DNA from: Streptomyces sp. NBC_00525
Lineage (GTDB): Bacteria; Actinomycetota; Actinomycetes; Streptomycetales; Streptomycetaceae
Direction: 5' to 3'
Length of the DNA stretch: 64,000 nucleotides
Assembly: GCF_036346595.1 (NCBI RefSeq)
Contig: NZ_CP107834.1
Span: 62,001-126,000, forward strand
In this document: positions 44,186-52,366 of the stretch, piece by piece
Layout: each line of letters begins with the position of its first letter
Numbering within the stretch: position 1 is the first letter of the stretch
Position numbers and translations under genes: made by a program
Notes under the pieces: model-generated
The model's input: only the letters and a program-made list of their open reading frames with translations
Database searches by the model: none
Told to the model about the DNA's origin: nothing

Positions 44186-45873
44186 CCGTCCGCCCTCCCG
44201 GCCGGGGTGACCGCCTCCGGATGGTGCAGATCGAAGGCGGGCGACTCGGAGCGAATCCGGGGCAGTGCGTGGAAGTTGTGCCGGGGCGGCGGGCAGCTGG
44301 TCGCCCACTCCAGCGAGCGGCCCCACCCCCAAGGGTCGTCGCTCGTGACCCGCTCCCCGTACCGCCAGGTCTTCCACACGTTGTACAGGAACGGCAGCGT
44401 CGACAGGCCCAGCAGGAACGCCCCGATGGTGGACAGGGTGTTGAGCGTGGTGAACCCGTCGGTGGCCAGGTAGTCCGCGTACCGGCGGGGCATGCCCTGC
44501 TCGCCCAGCCAGTGGTGGACGAGGAAGGTGAGCTGGAAGCCCACGAACAGCGTCCAGAAGTGGATCTTCCCCAGCCGCTCGTCGAGCATCCGGCCGGTGA
44601 ACTTGGGCCACCAGAAGTAGAACCCGGCGAAGGTGGCGAAGACGATCGTCCCGAACAGGACGTAGTGCAGATGCGCCACGATGAAATACGAGTCCGTCAG
44701 GTGGAAGTCCATCGGCGGTGACGCGATCAGCACTCCGGTCAGCCCGCCGAGCAGGAAGGTGGCCAGGAAGCCGAGCGACCACAGCATCGGCGTCTCGAAC
44801 GACAGCGAGCCGTGCCACATCGTGCCGATCCAGTTGAAGAACTTCACCCCCGTCGGCACCGCGATCAGGAACGACATCAGCGAGAAGAACGGCAGCAGCA
44901 CCCCGCCCGTCGCGAACATGTGGTGGGCCCAGACCGTCGCGGAGAGCCCGGTGATGGCGATGGTGGCGCCGACCAGGCCCACGTATCCGAACGCCGGTTT
45001 ACGGCTGAACACCGGCAGGATCTCCGTGACCACCCCGAAGAACGGCAACGCCACGATGTACACCTCGGGGTGGCCGAAGAACCAGAACAGATGCTGCCAC
45101 AGCAGCGCCCCGCCGCTGGCCGCGTCGAAGACGTGCGCGCCGAACTTCCGGTCCGCCTCCAGAGCGAGCAGCGCGGCAGTGAGCACCGGGAACGCGAGCA
45201 GCGCCAGGATCGACGTGAACAGCACGTTCCATGTGAAGATCGGCATCCGGAACAGCGTCATCCCCGGGGCCCGCAGGCAGATGATCGTGGTGATGAAGTT
45301 GACCGAGCCGAGGATGGTGCTCAGCCCCGCGACCACCAGTCCCATCACCCACAGGTCCCCGCCCGCCCCCGGCGAGAACACCGGCCCGTTGAGCGGCGCA
45401 TAGGCGAACCAGCCGAAGGCTGCGGCCCCGTTGGCCGTCAGGAATCCCGAGACGACCATCAGCCCGCCGAAGAGGTACACCCAGTACGTGTACGCGTTCA
45501 GCCGGGGGAACGCCACGTCGGGCGCCCCGATCTGGAGCGGCATGATCGCGTTGGCGAAGCCCGTGAACGTCGGGGTCGCGAACAGCAGCATCATGATGGT
45601 GCCGTGCACGGTGAACAGCTGGTTGTACTGCTCGTTGGACACGATCTGCATGCCCGGTCGGGCGAGTTCGGCGCGCATCACCATGGCCAGGGCCCCGGCG
45701 AACAGGAAGAACGCGAACGAGGTCACCAGATACATGTCACCGATGACCTTGTGATCGGTCGTCGACAGCCACCTCAGCGCTCTCGCGCCTTCGCCGACCC
45801 GCCGCTCGGTCCGCGCCCGCTGCTCCGGGTCGGTGATCACTTCCGTATCCGGTTGTTCGTCCAGCGACGCCAT
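44182..45873 (-). CDS. ctaD: Cytochrome c oxidase subunit I
   Basis: This 563-residue heme-copper oxidase catalytic subunit reduces O2 to water and pumps protons. Landmarks are FTVHGTIMM (heme a ligand region), [17 protein letters not shown] (CuB His, D-channel Glu, cross-linked Tyr), [10 protein letters not shown] (CuB His pair) and [13 protein letters not shown] (heme ligands). There are twelve TM helices. ATG 45873 follows GGGAGGG. No ctaC (subunit II) or ctaE (III) gene is adjacent, so this is a secondary copy relying on other subunits. A C-terminal tail of about 40 residues is present. Confidence 0.94.
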   Translation of the reverse strand: MASLDEQPDTEVITDPEQRARTERRVGEGARALRWLSTTDHKVIGDMYLVTSFAFFLFAGALAMVMRAELARPGMQIVSNEQYNQLFTVHGTIMMLLFATPTFTGFANAIMPLQIGAPDVAFPRLNAYTYWVYLFGGLMVVSGFLTANGAAAFGWFAYAPLNGPVFSPGAGGDLWVMGLVVAGLSTILGSVNFITTIICLRAPGMTLFRMPIFTWNVLFTSILALLAFPVLTAALLALEADRKFGAHVFDAASGGALLWQHLFWFFGHPEVYIVALPFFGVVTEILPVFSRKPAFGYVGLVGATIAITGLSATVWAHHMFATGGVLLPFFSLMSFLIAVPTGVKFFNWIGTMWHGSLSFETPMLWSLGFLATFLLGGLTGVLIASPPMDFHLTDSYFIVAHLHYVLFGTIVFATFAGFYFWWPKFTGRMLDERLGKIHFWTLFVGFQLTFLVHHWLGEQGMPRRYADYLATDGFTTLNTLSTIGAFLLGLSTLPFLYNVWKTWRYGERVTSDDPWGWGRSLEWATSCPPPRHNFHALPRIRSESPAFDLHHPEAVTPAGRADG

Positions 45874-46070
45874 GCACCCTCCCGATCGGACCCGGTCCGC
45901 AGACGGCTCGGCGGCCACCGGCCATCATGGGCCCGGAGCCCGGCCGGGCCCGTCACCAGCGGCGTGTACCCGGGTGACGGATACCCGAACGGGGGAGGGC
46001 GGGGCGCCCGGTGCGGGTGTCTCGCCTGGAGCTCTGTGAGCCTTCGGCGAGATTCCGACTGGGCCTCGGG

Positions 46071-46364
46071 TCAGTCGGTGCCTTCGACGATGCGGAAGTC
46101 GCGTTCGACGCCGTCGGAGAGGGCGGCCAGGGCCTGCTGGTAGGCCACACTCTCGCGCGCCGCGACGGCCTGCTCGAAGCTGTCGAACTCGACCACGACG
46201 GTGCGCTCGGCGATTCCGGCGTCATGTGCCGTGACCCGACCGCCGCGGACAAGGGTCCGGCCACCGGCGGGGTCGACGGCCAGCCGGGCCAGCTCGTTGT
46301 AGGCGGCCAGCTTCTCAGGGTCGGAGATGGTGCGGTAGACGCTGACCCAGTAGCCCTTGGGCAT
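46071..46364 (-). CDS. DUF1330 family protein
   Basis: A 97-residue single dimeric alpha+beta-barrel domain: MPKGYWVSVYRTISDPEKLAAYNELARLAVDPAGGRTLVRGGRVTAHDAGIAERTVVVEFDSFEQAVAARESVAYQQAL, the standard DUF1330 pattern (related to EthD/NIPSNAP folds). Biochemical role unknown. ATG 46364 follows TGGAG. It is divergent from the HxlR regulator 46603, which likely controls it. Confidence 0.9.
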   Translation of the reverse strand: MPKGYWVSVYRTISDPEKLAAYNELARLAVDPAGGRTLVRGGRVTAHDAGIAERTVVVEFDSFEQAVAARESVAYQQALAALSDGVERDFRIVEGTD

Positions 46365-46419
46365 GCGAATCTCCAGTGTTGGGGTTGAGTGCATCCGGCT
46401 TGGTCGTATGGAGCTCGTC

Positions 46420-46470
46420 GACCGCCCCGACCGCCCCGACCGCTTTGGCCGCTTCGGCCACTTCGGCGAC
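46420..46470. repeat. Short 9-base tandem repeat in the DUF1330/HxlR intergenic region
   Basis: Units of the type ACCGCCCCG, ACCGCCCCG, ACCGCTTTGG, CCGCTTCGG, CCACTTCGG follow one another. It lies between the divergent starts and might move promoter spacing or serve as regulator half-sites; neither is shown. Confidence 0.45.
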
Positions 46471-46602
46471 AGCACGATCAGTGGTGAGCGACCAGTCGTC
46501 CGTCGGCCTTCCCTCTGCGAGAGCGGTTCGACGCATGGCCGATTGCTTCGATTTCAGAAGCATGGCGCGACGCTAACATTGGCGCTTTGGAAAGGGAAGC
46601 AG

Positions 46603-46941
46603 ATGACACGGCCAACACCACTCCCCGGCCGCCCGGTCCGCGGCTCGCACACAGGGCGTCCGATCATGGCGCTCATGGATCTCCTGGGCCGGCGCTGGGC
46701 GCTGCGGGTCCTCTGGGAGCTGCGAGACGGCTCGTCCCTGACCTTCCGCCAGCTCCAGCAACGATGCGGCGGCGTCTCGTCGAGCGTCCTGGCTGACAGG
46801 CTTCGTGAGCTGGGACAGGCCGACCTCGTCGAGAACGCCGGCGAGGGGTACCTGCTCACCGAACAGGGCAGGACCCTTCGAGTAGCTCTCGCCCCGCTCG
46901 ACGACTGGGCCTCCGGGTGGCAGCCCGAGGCGGTGGACTGA
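46603..46941 (+). CDS. HxlR-family transcriptional regulator
   Basis: This 112-residue winged-helix protein reads IMALMDLLGRRWALRVLWELRDGSSLTFRQLQQRCGGVSSSVLADRLRELGQADLVENAGEGYLLTEQGRTLRVALAPLDDWA, the complete HxlR domain. No Cys is placed as in redox-sensing HypR/YodB (one Cys lies in QRCGG), so sensing is uncertain. ATG 46603 follows AAAGGGAAG. It is divergent from the DUF1330 gene. Confidence 0.9.
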   Translation: MTRPTPLPGRPVRGSHTGRPIMALMDLLGRRWALRVLWELRDGSSLTFRQLQQRCGGVSSSVLADRLRELGQADLVENAGEGYLLTEQGRTLRVALAPLDDWASGWQPEAVD

Positions 46942-47095
46942 CGGTACGAGCCGCTCGCTCGTACTGCGCCGGATGGCCCGTGCCGAGGTCACCGGATCGA
47001 ACGCTTGCCGGGCTCCCCGTGCGAGCCAGTGGGACGCACTCGGACGTTCTGGTTCAGGGTCCCTTCAACTCACCTGCGATGAAGGGACCTTGTCC

Positions 47096-47329
47096 ATGGC
47101 GAAATCGCCTCTGCCCCGCCGGCGTGTCGGTGCCCTCGTGGCCGCCGCCGCAACGGTGTCCGTACTCCTACCCGCCCGGGCAAGCGCCTTCGGGGCGCCG
47201 GCGCAGGTGCGGGCGCCAAAGCCGGCCTTCAAACGCGCGTGCAAGAAGGACGTTCCGTCGGACTGCCGGAACAACCCGAACCCCGACGCGGCCGCGGACA
47301 TCTCCCGCTCCCCCGCACTCGCCTCCTGA
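47096..47329 (+). CDS. Small secreted peptide of unknown function
   Basis: A 77-residue ORF with a clear Sec signal (MAKSPLPRRRVGALVAAAATVSVLLPARASA, cleavage after ASA). The mature part of about 45 residues is basic with two Cys (FKRACKKDVPSDCRNNPNPD), which could form one disulfide. GAAGGGACC precedes the ATG. No homologue is recognised. Confidence 0.5.
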   Translation: MAKSPLPRRRVGALVAAAATVSVLLPARASAFGAPAQVRAPKPAFKRACKKDVPSDCRNNPNPDAAADISRSPALAS

Positions 47330-47392
47330 CTTCCCCGGGGCGCCGGGTGCTCCGCCGTACGCCGACCTGGCGGGCGCAGTGACTGGCCCGGC

Positions 47393-47992
47393 CTACGGCT
47401 GAGGGTGCCGCAGCACGCCCGCGATGACGGTGGCCACCATCTTGCGGACGGCTGCGGTCTGCGGCGGGGCACTCGTCCGGTCGGCGAACAGCAGATGCCC
47501 GGCCCCGACGAGAGTGGGGGCGAGGGTGTCGATGTCCGCGTCATCGGCCAGGCGCCCCGACTCCCGCTCGGCCGTGAGATAGGCAGCGATCATGGCGGCG
47601 CCCTGCACAGCGAGTGGAATGCCGGTCAGCCCGTCCTCGCGCAGCCGGGCGCGGAGGCCGTCACGGAAGGTGATGAGCGCGACGATGGCCACCGTGACCG
47701 GTCCGAACAGGTCCTGAAGCGCGTCGGCGAGGTTGTCCACCACGTTTCCTGAGCCGGCGCACGCGCGCAGGGTCGTGGTCCGTTCCTCGATGCCGCGGAC
47801 GCGGTCGCGGACGAGTTCCGCCAGGAACGCGTCGAAGTCGGTGAAGTGCCGGTGCAGCACGCCCTTGGCGCAGTTCGCCTCGTCCGTGACCGCCCGGCTG
47901 GTCAACGCGTCGGGCCCGTCCCGAAGCAGCACGCGCTCAGCGGCTTCGAACAACTGGCCGCGCACGTTGTGGATATGCACCCCTGACGGCAT
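47393..47992 (-). CDS. TetR-family regulator, divergent from methyltransferase
   Basis: In this 199-residue protein the HTH at 8-55 reads NVRGQLFEAAERVLLRDGPDALTSRAVTDEANCAKGVLHRHFTDFDAFLAELV. The C-terminal domain is helical. ATG 47992 is the natural domain start; ATG 48052 would lie inside the operator. Two palindromes between this gene and the methyltransferase are the probable binding sites. It probably represses both divergent genes. Confidence 0.88.
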   Translation of the reverse strand: MPSGVHIHNVRGQLFEAAERVLLRDGPDALTSRAVTDEANCAKGVLHRHFTDFDAFLAELVRDRVRGIEERTTTLRACAGSGNVVDNLADALQDLFGPVTVAIVALITFRDGLRARLREDGLTGIPLAVQGAAMIAAYLTAERESGRLADDADIDTLAPTLVGAGHLLFADRTSAPPQTAAVRKMVATVIAGVLRHPQP

Positions 47993-48023
47993 CGTCTTCC
48001 CTTCCGCGCCGCCCGCCTTAACA

Positions 48024-48061
48024 AGTGGGCACTCGCCCACTAAAGTGGGCACATGCCCACT
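48024..48061. promoter_or_regulatory. Tandem 18-bp palindromes, TetR operator overlapping a start codon
   Basis: AGTGGGC-ACTC-GCCCACT (48024-48041) and AGTGGGC-ACAT-GCCCACT (48044-48061) share perfect 7-bp arms with centres 20 bp apart, about two helical turns. The ATG of the methyltransferase (48053-48055) lies inside the second palindrome, so the operator must overlap the transcript start or leader. Confidence 0.85.
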
Positions 48062-48883
48062 CTATCGCAGGAACAGCCGGACGAGTCCGTTCCCGAGCCC
48101 CACCTCCACCGGCGGACGGCCGAGTCCTTCGGCGTGGACGCCGAACGCTACGACCGCGCCCGACCGTCGTATCCCCAGGCCCTGGTGGACAGGATCGTCG
48201 CGGCAAGTCCCGGTCGGCGCGTCCTCGACGTCGGAGCGGGGACCGGCATCGAGGCCCGGCAGTTCCGGGCAGCCGGGTGCTCGGTGCTCGGTGTCGAGCC
48301 CGACGAGCGGATGGCCGCCTTCGCGCGGCAGAGCCGTGTCGAGGTCGAGGTCGCCAGGTTCGAGGACTGGCAGCCGGCCGGGCGGCAGTTCGACGCGGTC
48401 ATCGCCGGCACCGCCTGGCACTGGGTCGACCCCGTCGCCGGTGCGGCCAAGGCGGCCCAGGTGCTCCGGCCCGGCGGCCGGCTCGCCCCTTTCCATCACG
48501 TCCCCCAGCTCCCGGCCGAGATGATCGACGCGCTTACCGAAGCGCTCCGGCGAGTCGCCCCCGGCTCCCCGTTCAACCCCGGCCTGCTGAAGGGCGCGGC
48601 CGTGGACGCCTACCAGCCGCTGTTCGCGAAGATCGCCGACGGAATCCGCCGGACCGGCAACTTCAGCGAGCCCGAACAATGGCACTTCGCCTGGGAGCGC
48701 ACCTACTCCCGGAAGGAGTGGCTCGACCAGCTCCCCACCTTCGGCGGCCTCACACAACTCCCCCCGGACAAGATGGCGGAGGTCCTGGACAGCGCCGGGG
48801 CCGCGATCGACCAGCTCGGCGGCCACGCCACGATGCCGTACACATCCGTGGTGATCACCTCCACCCGCTCCGCCACGGCCTGA
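48053..48883 (+). CDS. SAM-dependent methyltransferase (class I)
   Basis: This 276-residue protein has motif I RVLDVGAGTGIEARQF (residues 58-73), followed by CSVLGVEPDERMAAFAR with the acidic residue for the SAM ribose, and FDAVIAGTAWHWVDP as motif IV. UbiE/Methyltransf_11 type, substrate unknown. No Shine-Dalgarno fits, and the ATG is in the operator, so a leaderless mRNA is likely. The divergent TetR gene suggests induction by a ligand. Confidence 0.88.
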   Translation: MPTLSQEQPDESVPEPHLHRRTAESFGVDAERYDRARPSYPQALVDRIVAASPGRRVLDVGAGTGIEARQFRAAGCSVLGVEPDERMAAFARQSRVEVEVARFEDWQPAGRQFDAVIAGTAWHWVDPVAGAAKAAQVLRPGGRLAPFHHVPQLPAEMIDALTEALRRVAPGSPFNPGLLKGAAVDAYQPLFAKIADGIRRTGNFSEPEQWHFAWERTYSRKEWLDQLPTFGGLTQLPPDKMAEVLDSAGAAIDQLGGHATMPYTSVVITSTRSATA

Positions 48884-48971
48884 CCGCCGCAAACCTCGGA
48901 CGTCGCCGGGCGCCGGGCGCCGGCAGACCGCTGCGCTCGGCGACACCCCAAGAAGGTGGGTCCGTAGCCTG

Positions 48972-49436
48972 TCAGGCGAGGGCGAGGCTGATCTGGTCGT
49001 TGAAGACGACCCAGTGCTGCCCCGGGTCGGCGCTGTCGCACGGCTTGGTGGCGACGGTCGGCGTACCCCAGGCGTTGGCGAGGCAGTAGGCGGGAGCGAA
49101 GTTGAGAGAAATCTGCTGACCCGCCACGTCCCAGTACTGGCCCTGGTCGCGCGGGTCGCACGGCTTGGTGGAGACGTCCGCCGTTCCCCACGTGTTGGCG
49201 AGGCAGTAGGCGCGGGCGTCGGCCAGGGCGATCTGGTTGCCCGAGACCACCCAGTGCTGGCCCTGGTCACCGGCATCGCACGGCTTCACGGACACCTGGG
49301 GTGTGCCCCAGCTGTTCGCGAGGCAGTAGGCACCGGCCGCCTTCGTGTCCGGCTGGGCGGCGCCGGCGGAACCGGCCCCCGTGAGCACGGAGACGCCCAG
49401 CACAGCGGCGCCGGCCCAGACAGCAGTCTTCTTCAT
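48972..49436 (-). CDS. Secreted three-repeat lectin-like protein
   Basis: This 154-residue protein begins with a signal peptide (MKKTAVWAGAAVLGVSVLTGAGSAGA) and is followed by three tandem repeats of about 42 residues: AYCLANSWGTPQVSVKPCDAGDQGQHWVVSGNQIALADA, then two near copies starting AYCLANTWGT and AYCLANAWGT. Each has Cys pair C-L-A-N and K-P-C-D plus QHW/QYW, the QxW hallmark of ricin-type beta-trefoils. Three units would form one compact trefoil, probably binding an extracellular glycan. ATG 49436 follows AGAGG. Confidence 0.8.
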   Translation of the reverse strand: MKKTAVWAGAAVLGVSVLTGAGSAGAAQPDTKAAGAYCLANSWGTPQVSVKPCDAGDQGQHWVVSGNQIALADARAYCLANTWGTADVSTKPCDPRDQGQYWDVAGQQISLNFAPAYCLANAWGTPTVATKPCDSADPGQHWVVFNDQISLALA

Positions 49437-49855
49437 CGAGCCTCTTCTCGTACGCGGCGGGCCGCGGAGCACCGTATGCGCACCGGCATCACCCCGGCAC
49501 GACAGCTCCGGGGCTACCCGCCCGCCGACGACGGTGACAGAGGCGCCAACCCCCCGACCAGCAAAGACGCGGAAATCCACCCGGATCGAGCATTCATCAC
49601 ACCCCTGAGAGGCAGCCGCCGTCCGCTCGAACGCCGCCGGAAGCGCGAGGCTCCATCCGCCCTGCCGCGTCAGCGGTCTGGTGACCGACGGAGCCGGCGC
49701 GGGCCGCGATGTCTGGTTCGGCCGGCACACGACACAGGTCCTCAGCGGCCGGACCGGGCGCGCGTGCCCTGCGGTCAGGTTGTGGCCATGCTGCGGCTGG
49801 AGACCTGCCTCGTAGTGGAAGCGGAATCGGTTGTCCGGTGAGTGTGGGGGCTGGA
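49437..49855. other. Gap between lectin-like gene and WapI-like gene
   Basis: No supported gene is seen. Some long + frames cross it but are Arg-rich and antisense to neighbours. The left side should contain the promoter of the secreted lectin-like gene. No hairpin stood out. Confidence 0.4.
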
Positions 49856-50341
49856 TCAGCGGGACGGGAGGGGAGCCAGCGAGCGGTCCCAGTCGTCGGC
49901 CGCGCGCAGCAGCGTTGCGGTGTCCAACCTGACTTCCACGACGTACTGGTAGATGTCGGCCCCGTCATCGCCCTGCTGCCACGGAGGTGCCGCCTCCAGA
50001 GACAGGTGAACGCGGATCACCGCGGTCCCGCTCTCGATTCGTTGTGCGAGGCTGAAAGCGACGACCGGCTCGATGAACCACGTGTCCGGCGACAGCTCGC
50101 CTCCGGCATCGGGTTCGGTGACGTTCACCGTCCCTGCGGCCACCGCGCGCAGCCACGCGGACACCTGGCGGGCCTCATCGGTGAGCAGACACGGGTCGGC
50201 GAAGGACCACTTTCCTTCGGGAGTCGCCACCGTGCCCTCGATGACCAGCCAGTTGTCGTCGTACGAGTCGCCTCGAACGGTGGCGAACTGATAGCGCACT
50301 GGGCGGAGGTCGACGCTGCTGGAGAGATCGTTCAGGAGCAC
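49856..50341 (-). CDS. WapI-like immunity-family protein
   Basis: This 161-residue cytoplasmic protein reads [59 protein letters not shown]...[12 protein letters not shown]...[16 protein letters not shown], matching the family named WapI in actinomycetes (immunity type, in Bacillus against WapA toxin). The DDNWL and W-x-F-x-DPCL strands are typical. No toxin is adjacent. It could be an orphan immunity gene or unrelated in function. The start codon ATG 50341 has no strong ribosome site. Confidence 0.65.
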   Translation of the reverse strand: MLLNDLSSSVDLRPVRYQFATVRGDSYDDNWLVIEGTVATPEGKWSFADPCLLTDEARQVSAWLRAVAAGTVNVTEPDAGGELSPDTWFIEPVVAFSLAQRIESGTAVIRVHLSLEAAPPWQQGDDGADIYQYVVEVRLDTATLLRAADDWDRSLAPLPSR

Positions 50342-50471
50342 CGGGCCAGGATGTCATGCGCCGACCGGCAGCGGACTGCGCCCCGGCCGGGTGAGGAGCG
50401 GGTTCCAGGGCTTGCTCGTGCACTTCGCGCGCGGCGCCGGGGCCGAGCAGGGAATCCAGACCCATGGGTGT

Positions 50472-50573
50472 CAGCTGAACACCGAGACCGGCGTGCTGCG
50501 CTGGTGCGATTGTGGCCATCCCGCGCCCCTGCTGATCCGCGACCAGCGCGTAGTCGACAAGGCGCTGGAACGT
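50472..50573 (+). pseudogene. Fragment of a SpoIIE/PP2C-family phosphatase gene
   Basis: The frame QLNTETGVLRWCDCGHPAPLLIRDQRVVDKALER contains the typical 'xxGxLxWxNxGHPPPLLxRxGxV' stretch of PP2C phosphatases (RsbU/SpoIIE type) found in Streptomyces. Sequence on both sides does not continue the domain, so it is a small relic in the gap between the WapI-like and DUF6000 genes. Confidence 0.55.
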
Positions 50574-50645
50574 GCTTCGCAGCCGCGGCGCAGGCGTACG
50601 GCTTCCATCTTGAGCGCGGTTCGGACGGCAACGGGATGGGCGCGG

Positions 50646-51242
50646 TCATGGCGCCGCTGCGCACTCGTCGACGAATGCGCAGAGCCGGCGGATGAGGTTC
50701 AGGAAGGAGGGGGTGGGATCGGAGTCGCCGTTCATGTGGGGTGCCTCCCGGAGCCACTGCTCCCACAGGCCGCCCGGTTCTCGGAAGCGGTCGGCATGGC
50801 CACCTCCAAGGTTCAGGTCGATGAACCGGAGAGCGCCCATGACGACGGCCTGGTCGTACCCGAGGTCGGGGCGGCGGAGGTAGCGATCCAGGTAGGCGGC
50901 GAATAGATCAGCGTCGCGCGCCGTTCCGAAGCCGGCCAGGGCCACGCAATAGGCCAGCCCGGCGCAGCACACTTCGCTGGCCAGCAGGAGTTCCCCGAGG
51001 CGCTCACGAAACTCGGTCCGGTGGGAGACAGCTACGAGCCACGCCGCAGTTCTCCGCTCCCGCCAGCCGCCCTCAAGGAGCTTGGTGACCTCATCTGCCG
51101 TGATAAGTCCCGCGTCGTCACGAAGGTCTCGTACAAATCGGTCGCGCGCAGGACTTTGCATACGCAGCAAGCCACCGCCGAGCTTCATGTAGCGCCGCTC
51201 GGGCGTGACATAGCGGCGAACCAAGACCGGTAGGTCAGCCAC
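50646..51242 (-). CDS. DUF6000 family protein
   Basis: This 198-residue helical protein shows the DUF6000 pattern: VRRYVTPERRYMKLGGGLLRM near the start, ITADEVTKLLEGGWRERRTAAWLVAVSHRTEFRERLGELLLASEVCCAGLAYCVALAGFGT, and DRYLRRPDLGYDQAVVMGALRFID. Function unknown. GTG 51242 overlaps the previous gene stop by 8 bases, the third gene of a tight operon with DUF2199 and an unknown gene. Confidence 0.82.
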   Translation of the reverse strand: MADLPVLVRRYVTPERRYMKLGGGLLRMQSPARDRFVRDLRDDAGLITADEVTKLLEGGWRERRTAAWLVAVSHRTEFRERLGELLLASEVCCAGLAYCVALAGFGTARDADLFAAYLDRYLRRPDLGYDQAVVMGALRFIDLNLGGGHADRFREPGGLWEQWLREAPHMNGDSDPTPSFLNLIRRLCAFVDECAAAP

Positions 51243-51897
51243 CGTATAGGCCCCATTCGTCGAGGCCCGCGTAGATGTGCGCTTCGAGGCATTGCGGGGC
51301 GTCGAGGCCCACGGCCTCACCCCGGTACACAGCGATGAGAGAGTCCTCGCCCCGCCACCAGGAGTCGGTCACACCCTGTACTTCGGGCACCGGCTCGAAT
51401 GCGCCGAGGTCCAGCGCATCGACGGCCTCGCGCGTGACCCGTGTGACGGTTGTGGCCCAGCGGCGGGCATGAGCCGCGAGCGCCAGGGATTCGACCCATC
51501 CGTCCGTACTGGCATGCAGGGGCGTCCAACGAGAGGCGTCGATACCGAACGCGCCGTCGGGTCCGATCGCGAAGCCGTACGCCATGGACACCCGGCAGTC
51601 CCCTGCTCGGAACGACCAGCCTTCTGCGGCCACCTCCTCGGGGCAGCCGGCGCTCAGGACACGCGGACCGCCCTCGTAGAACGGGGCCGGCGGGAGGGCG
51701 AGGCCGCCCCAGCGGTCCTGGAAGGCAGTGGCGCGTCCGATCTCCGTAGCGGGCACCCCGTGCTCGATCCACGCGTCGCGGTGTCGCCGTACGTCCTGCC
51801 GGTGAACGCGGATACCCTGCGTCTCGACAAACCACTGGGCTCTGCGGCTCAGGCCGGCAGGCGCGATCGGGACGGCTGAGGCGGGCCGGTCAGCCAT
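51235..51897 (-). CDS. Unknown protein in DUF2199-DUF6000 operon
   Basis: A 220-residue soluble protein with Trp-rich strands (AWIEHGVPATEIGRATAFQDRWGGLALPPAPFYEGGPRVLSAG, GWSFRAGDCRVSMAYGFAIGPDGAFG, THASTDGWVESLALAAHARRW-like region). The layout (N-terminal helix, a W-G-G-L-x-L-P turn, then beta strands) resembles SUKH/SMI1-type or related immunity folds, but this is a guess. ATG 51897 overlaps the DUF2199 stop (TAATG); the end overlaps the DUF6000 start. Confidence 0.7.
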   Translation of the reverse strand: MADRPASAVPIAPAGLSRRAQWFVETQGIRVHRQDVRRHRDAWIEHGVPATEIGRATAFQDRWGGLALPPAPFYEGGPRVLSAGCPEEVAAEGWSFRAGDCRVSMAYGFAIGPDGAFGIDASRWTPLHASTDGWVESLALAAHARRWATTVTRVTREAVDALDLGAFEPVPEVQGVTDSWWRGEDSLIAVYRGEAVGLDAPQCLEAHIYAGLDEWGLYGG

Positions 51898-52220
51898 TAT
51901 CGCGGTTCCCCGTCTCCGGCGTGGAGCAAGGCCGACGCGATCTCCCGTACGCGCTCCGGGCTGATTCCCGTGCGCTGCTCGACGGCGAGGGGGTGGTCCG
52001 TGGGCTTCAGCTCGACGAAGGGGCGCTCGCCCACCGGGCGGGTATGGACGACGAAGTAGTGCTGCCCGCGAACCACGCACTGGTCCGCAGACAGCAAGCA
52101 GTCCTCTGCGTCGGCGAAGGCCGGCTCCCACACAGCGGGGGCCTCGGCCGTGTAGTTCATCGGCAGCTCGGGGTGGTGGGCCCCGCAGCACCCGCAGGTG
52201 AACCCCACATCACTGGTCAT
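51897..52220 (-). CDS. DUF2199 family protein
   Basis: This 107-residue DUF2199 protein begins SDVGFTCGCCGAHHPELPMNYTAEAPAVWEPAFADAEDCLLSADQCVVRGQHYFVVHTRPV, with the Cys pair CGCC as expected for this family. The role is unknown; DUF2199 occurs with SUKH-like or stress genes. First gene of the three-gene overlapping operon. Confidence 0.85.
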   Translation of the reverse strand: MTSDVGFTCGCCGAHHPELPMNYTAEAPAVWEPAFADAEDCLLSADQCVVRGQHYFVVHTRPVGERPFVELKPTDHPLAVEQRTGISPERVREIASALLHAGDGEPR

Positions 52221-52366
52221 GGGCCCGGAGCCTAGCGACAGCCTCCCGATGTAGCCGAATCCTCCGAAGGACAGGTGATGGCCCTTGCTCCGGAACGGTG
52301 CGCATGGCCCGCCGTCAACCCGGTCCGAGCCCCAGTCCGAGCCCCGAGCGCGATCCTGCCCAGGGC

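Noticed and set aside
46315..46563. Small minus frame upstream of the DUF1330 gene
   Set aside because: Its AEVAEAAKAVGAVGAV part just translates the 9-base repeat; no ribosome site or family.
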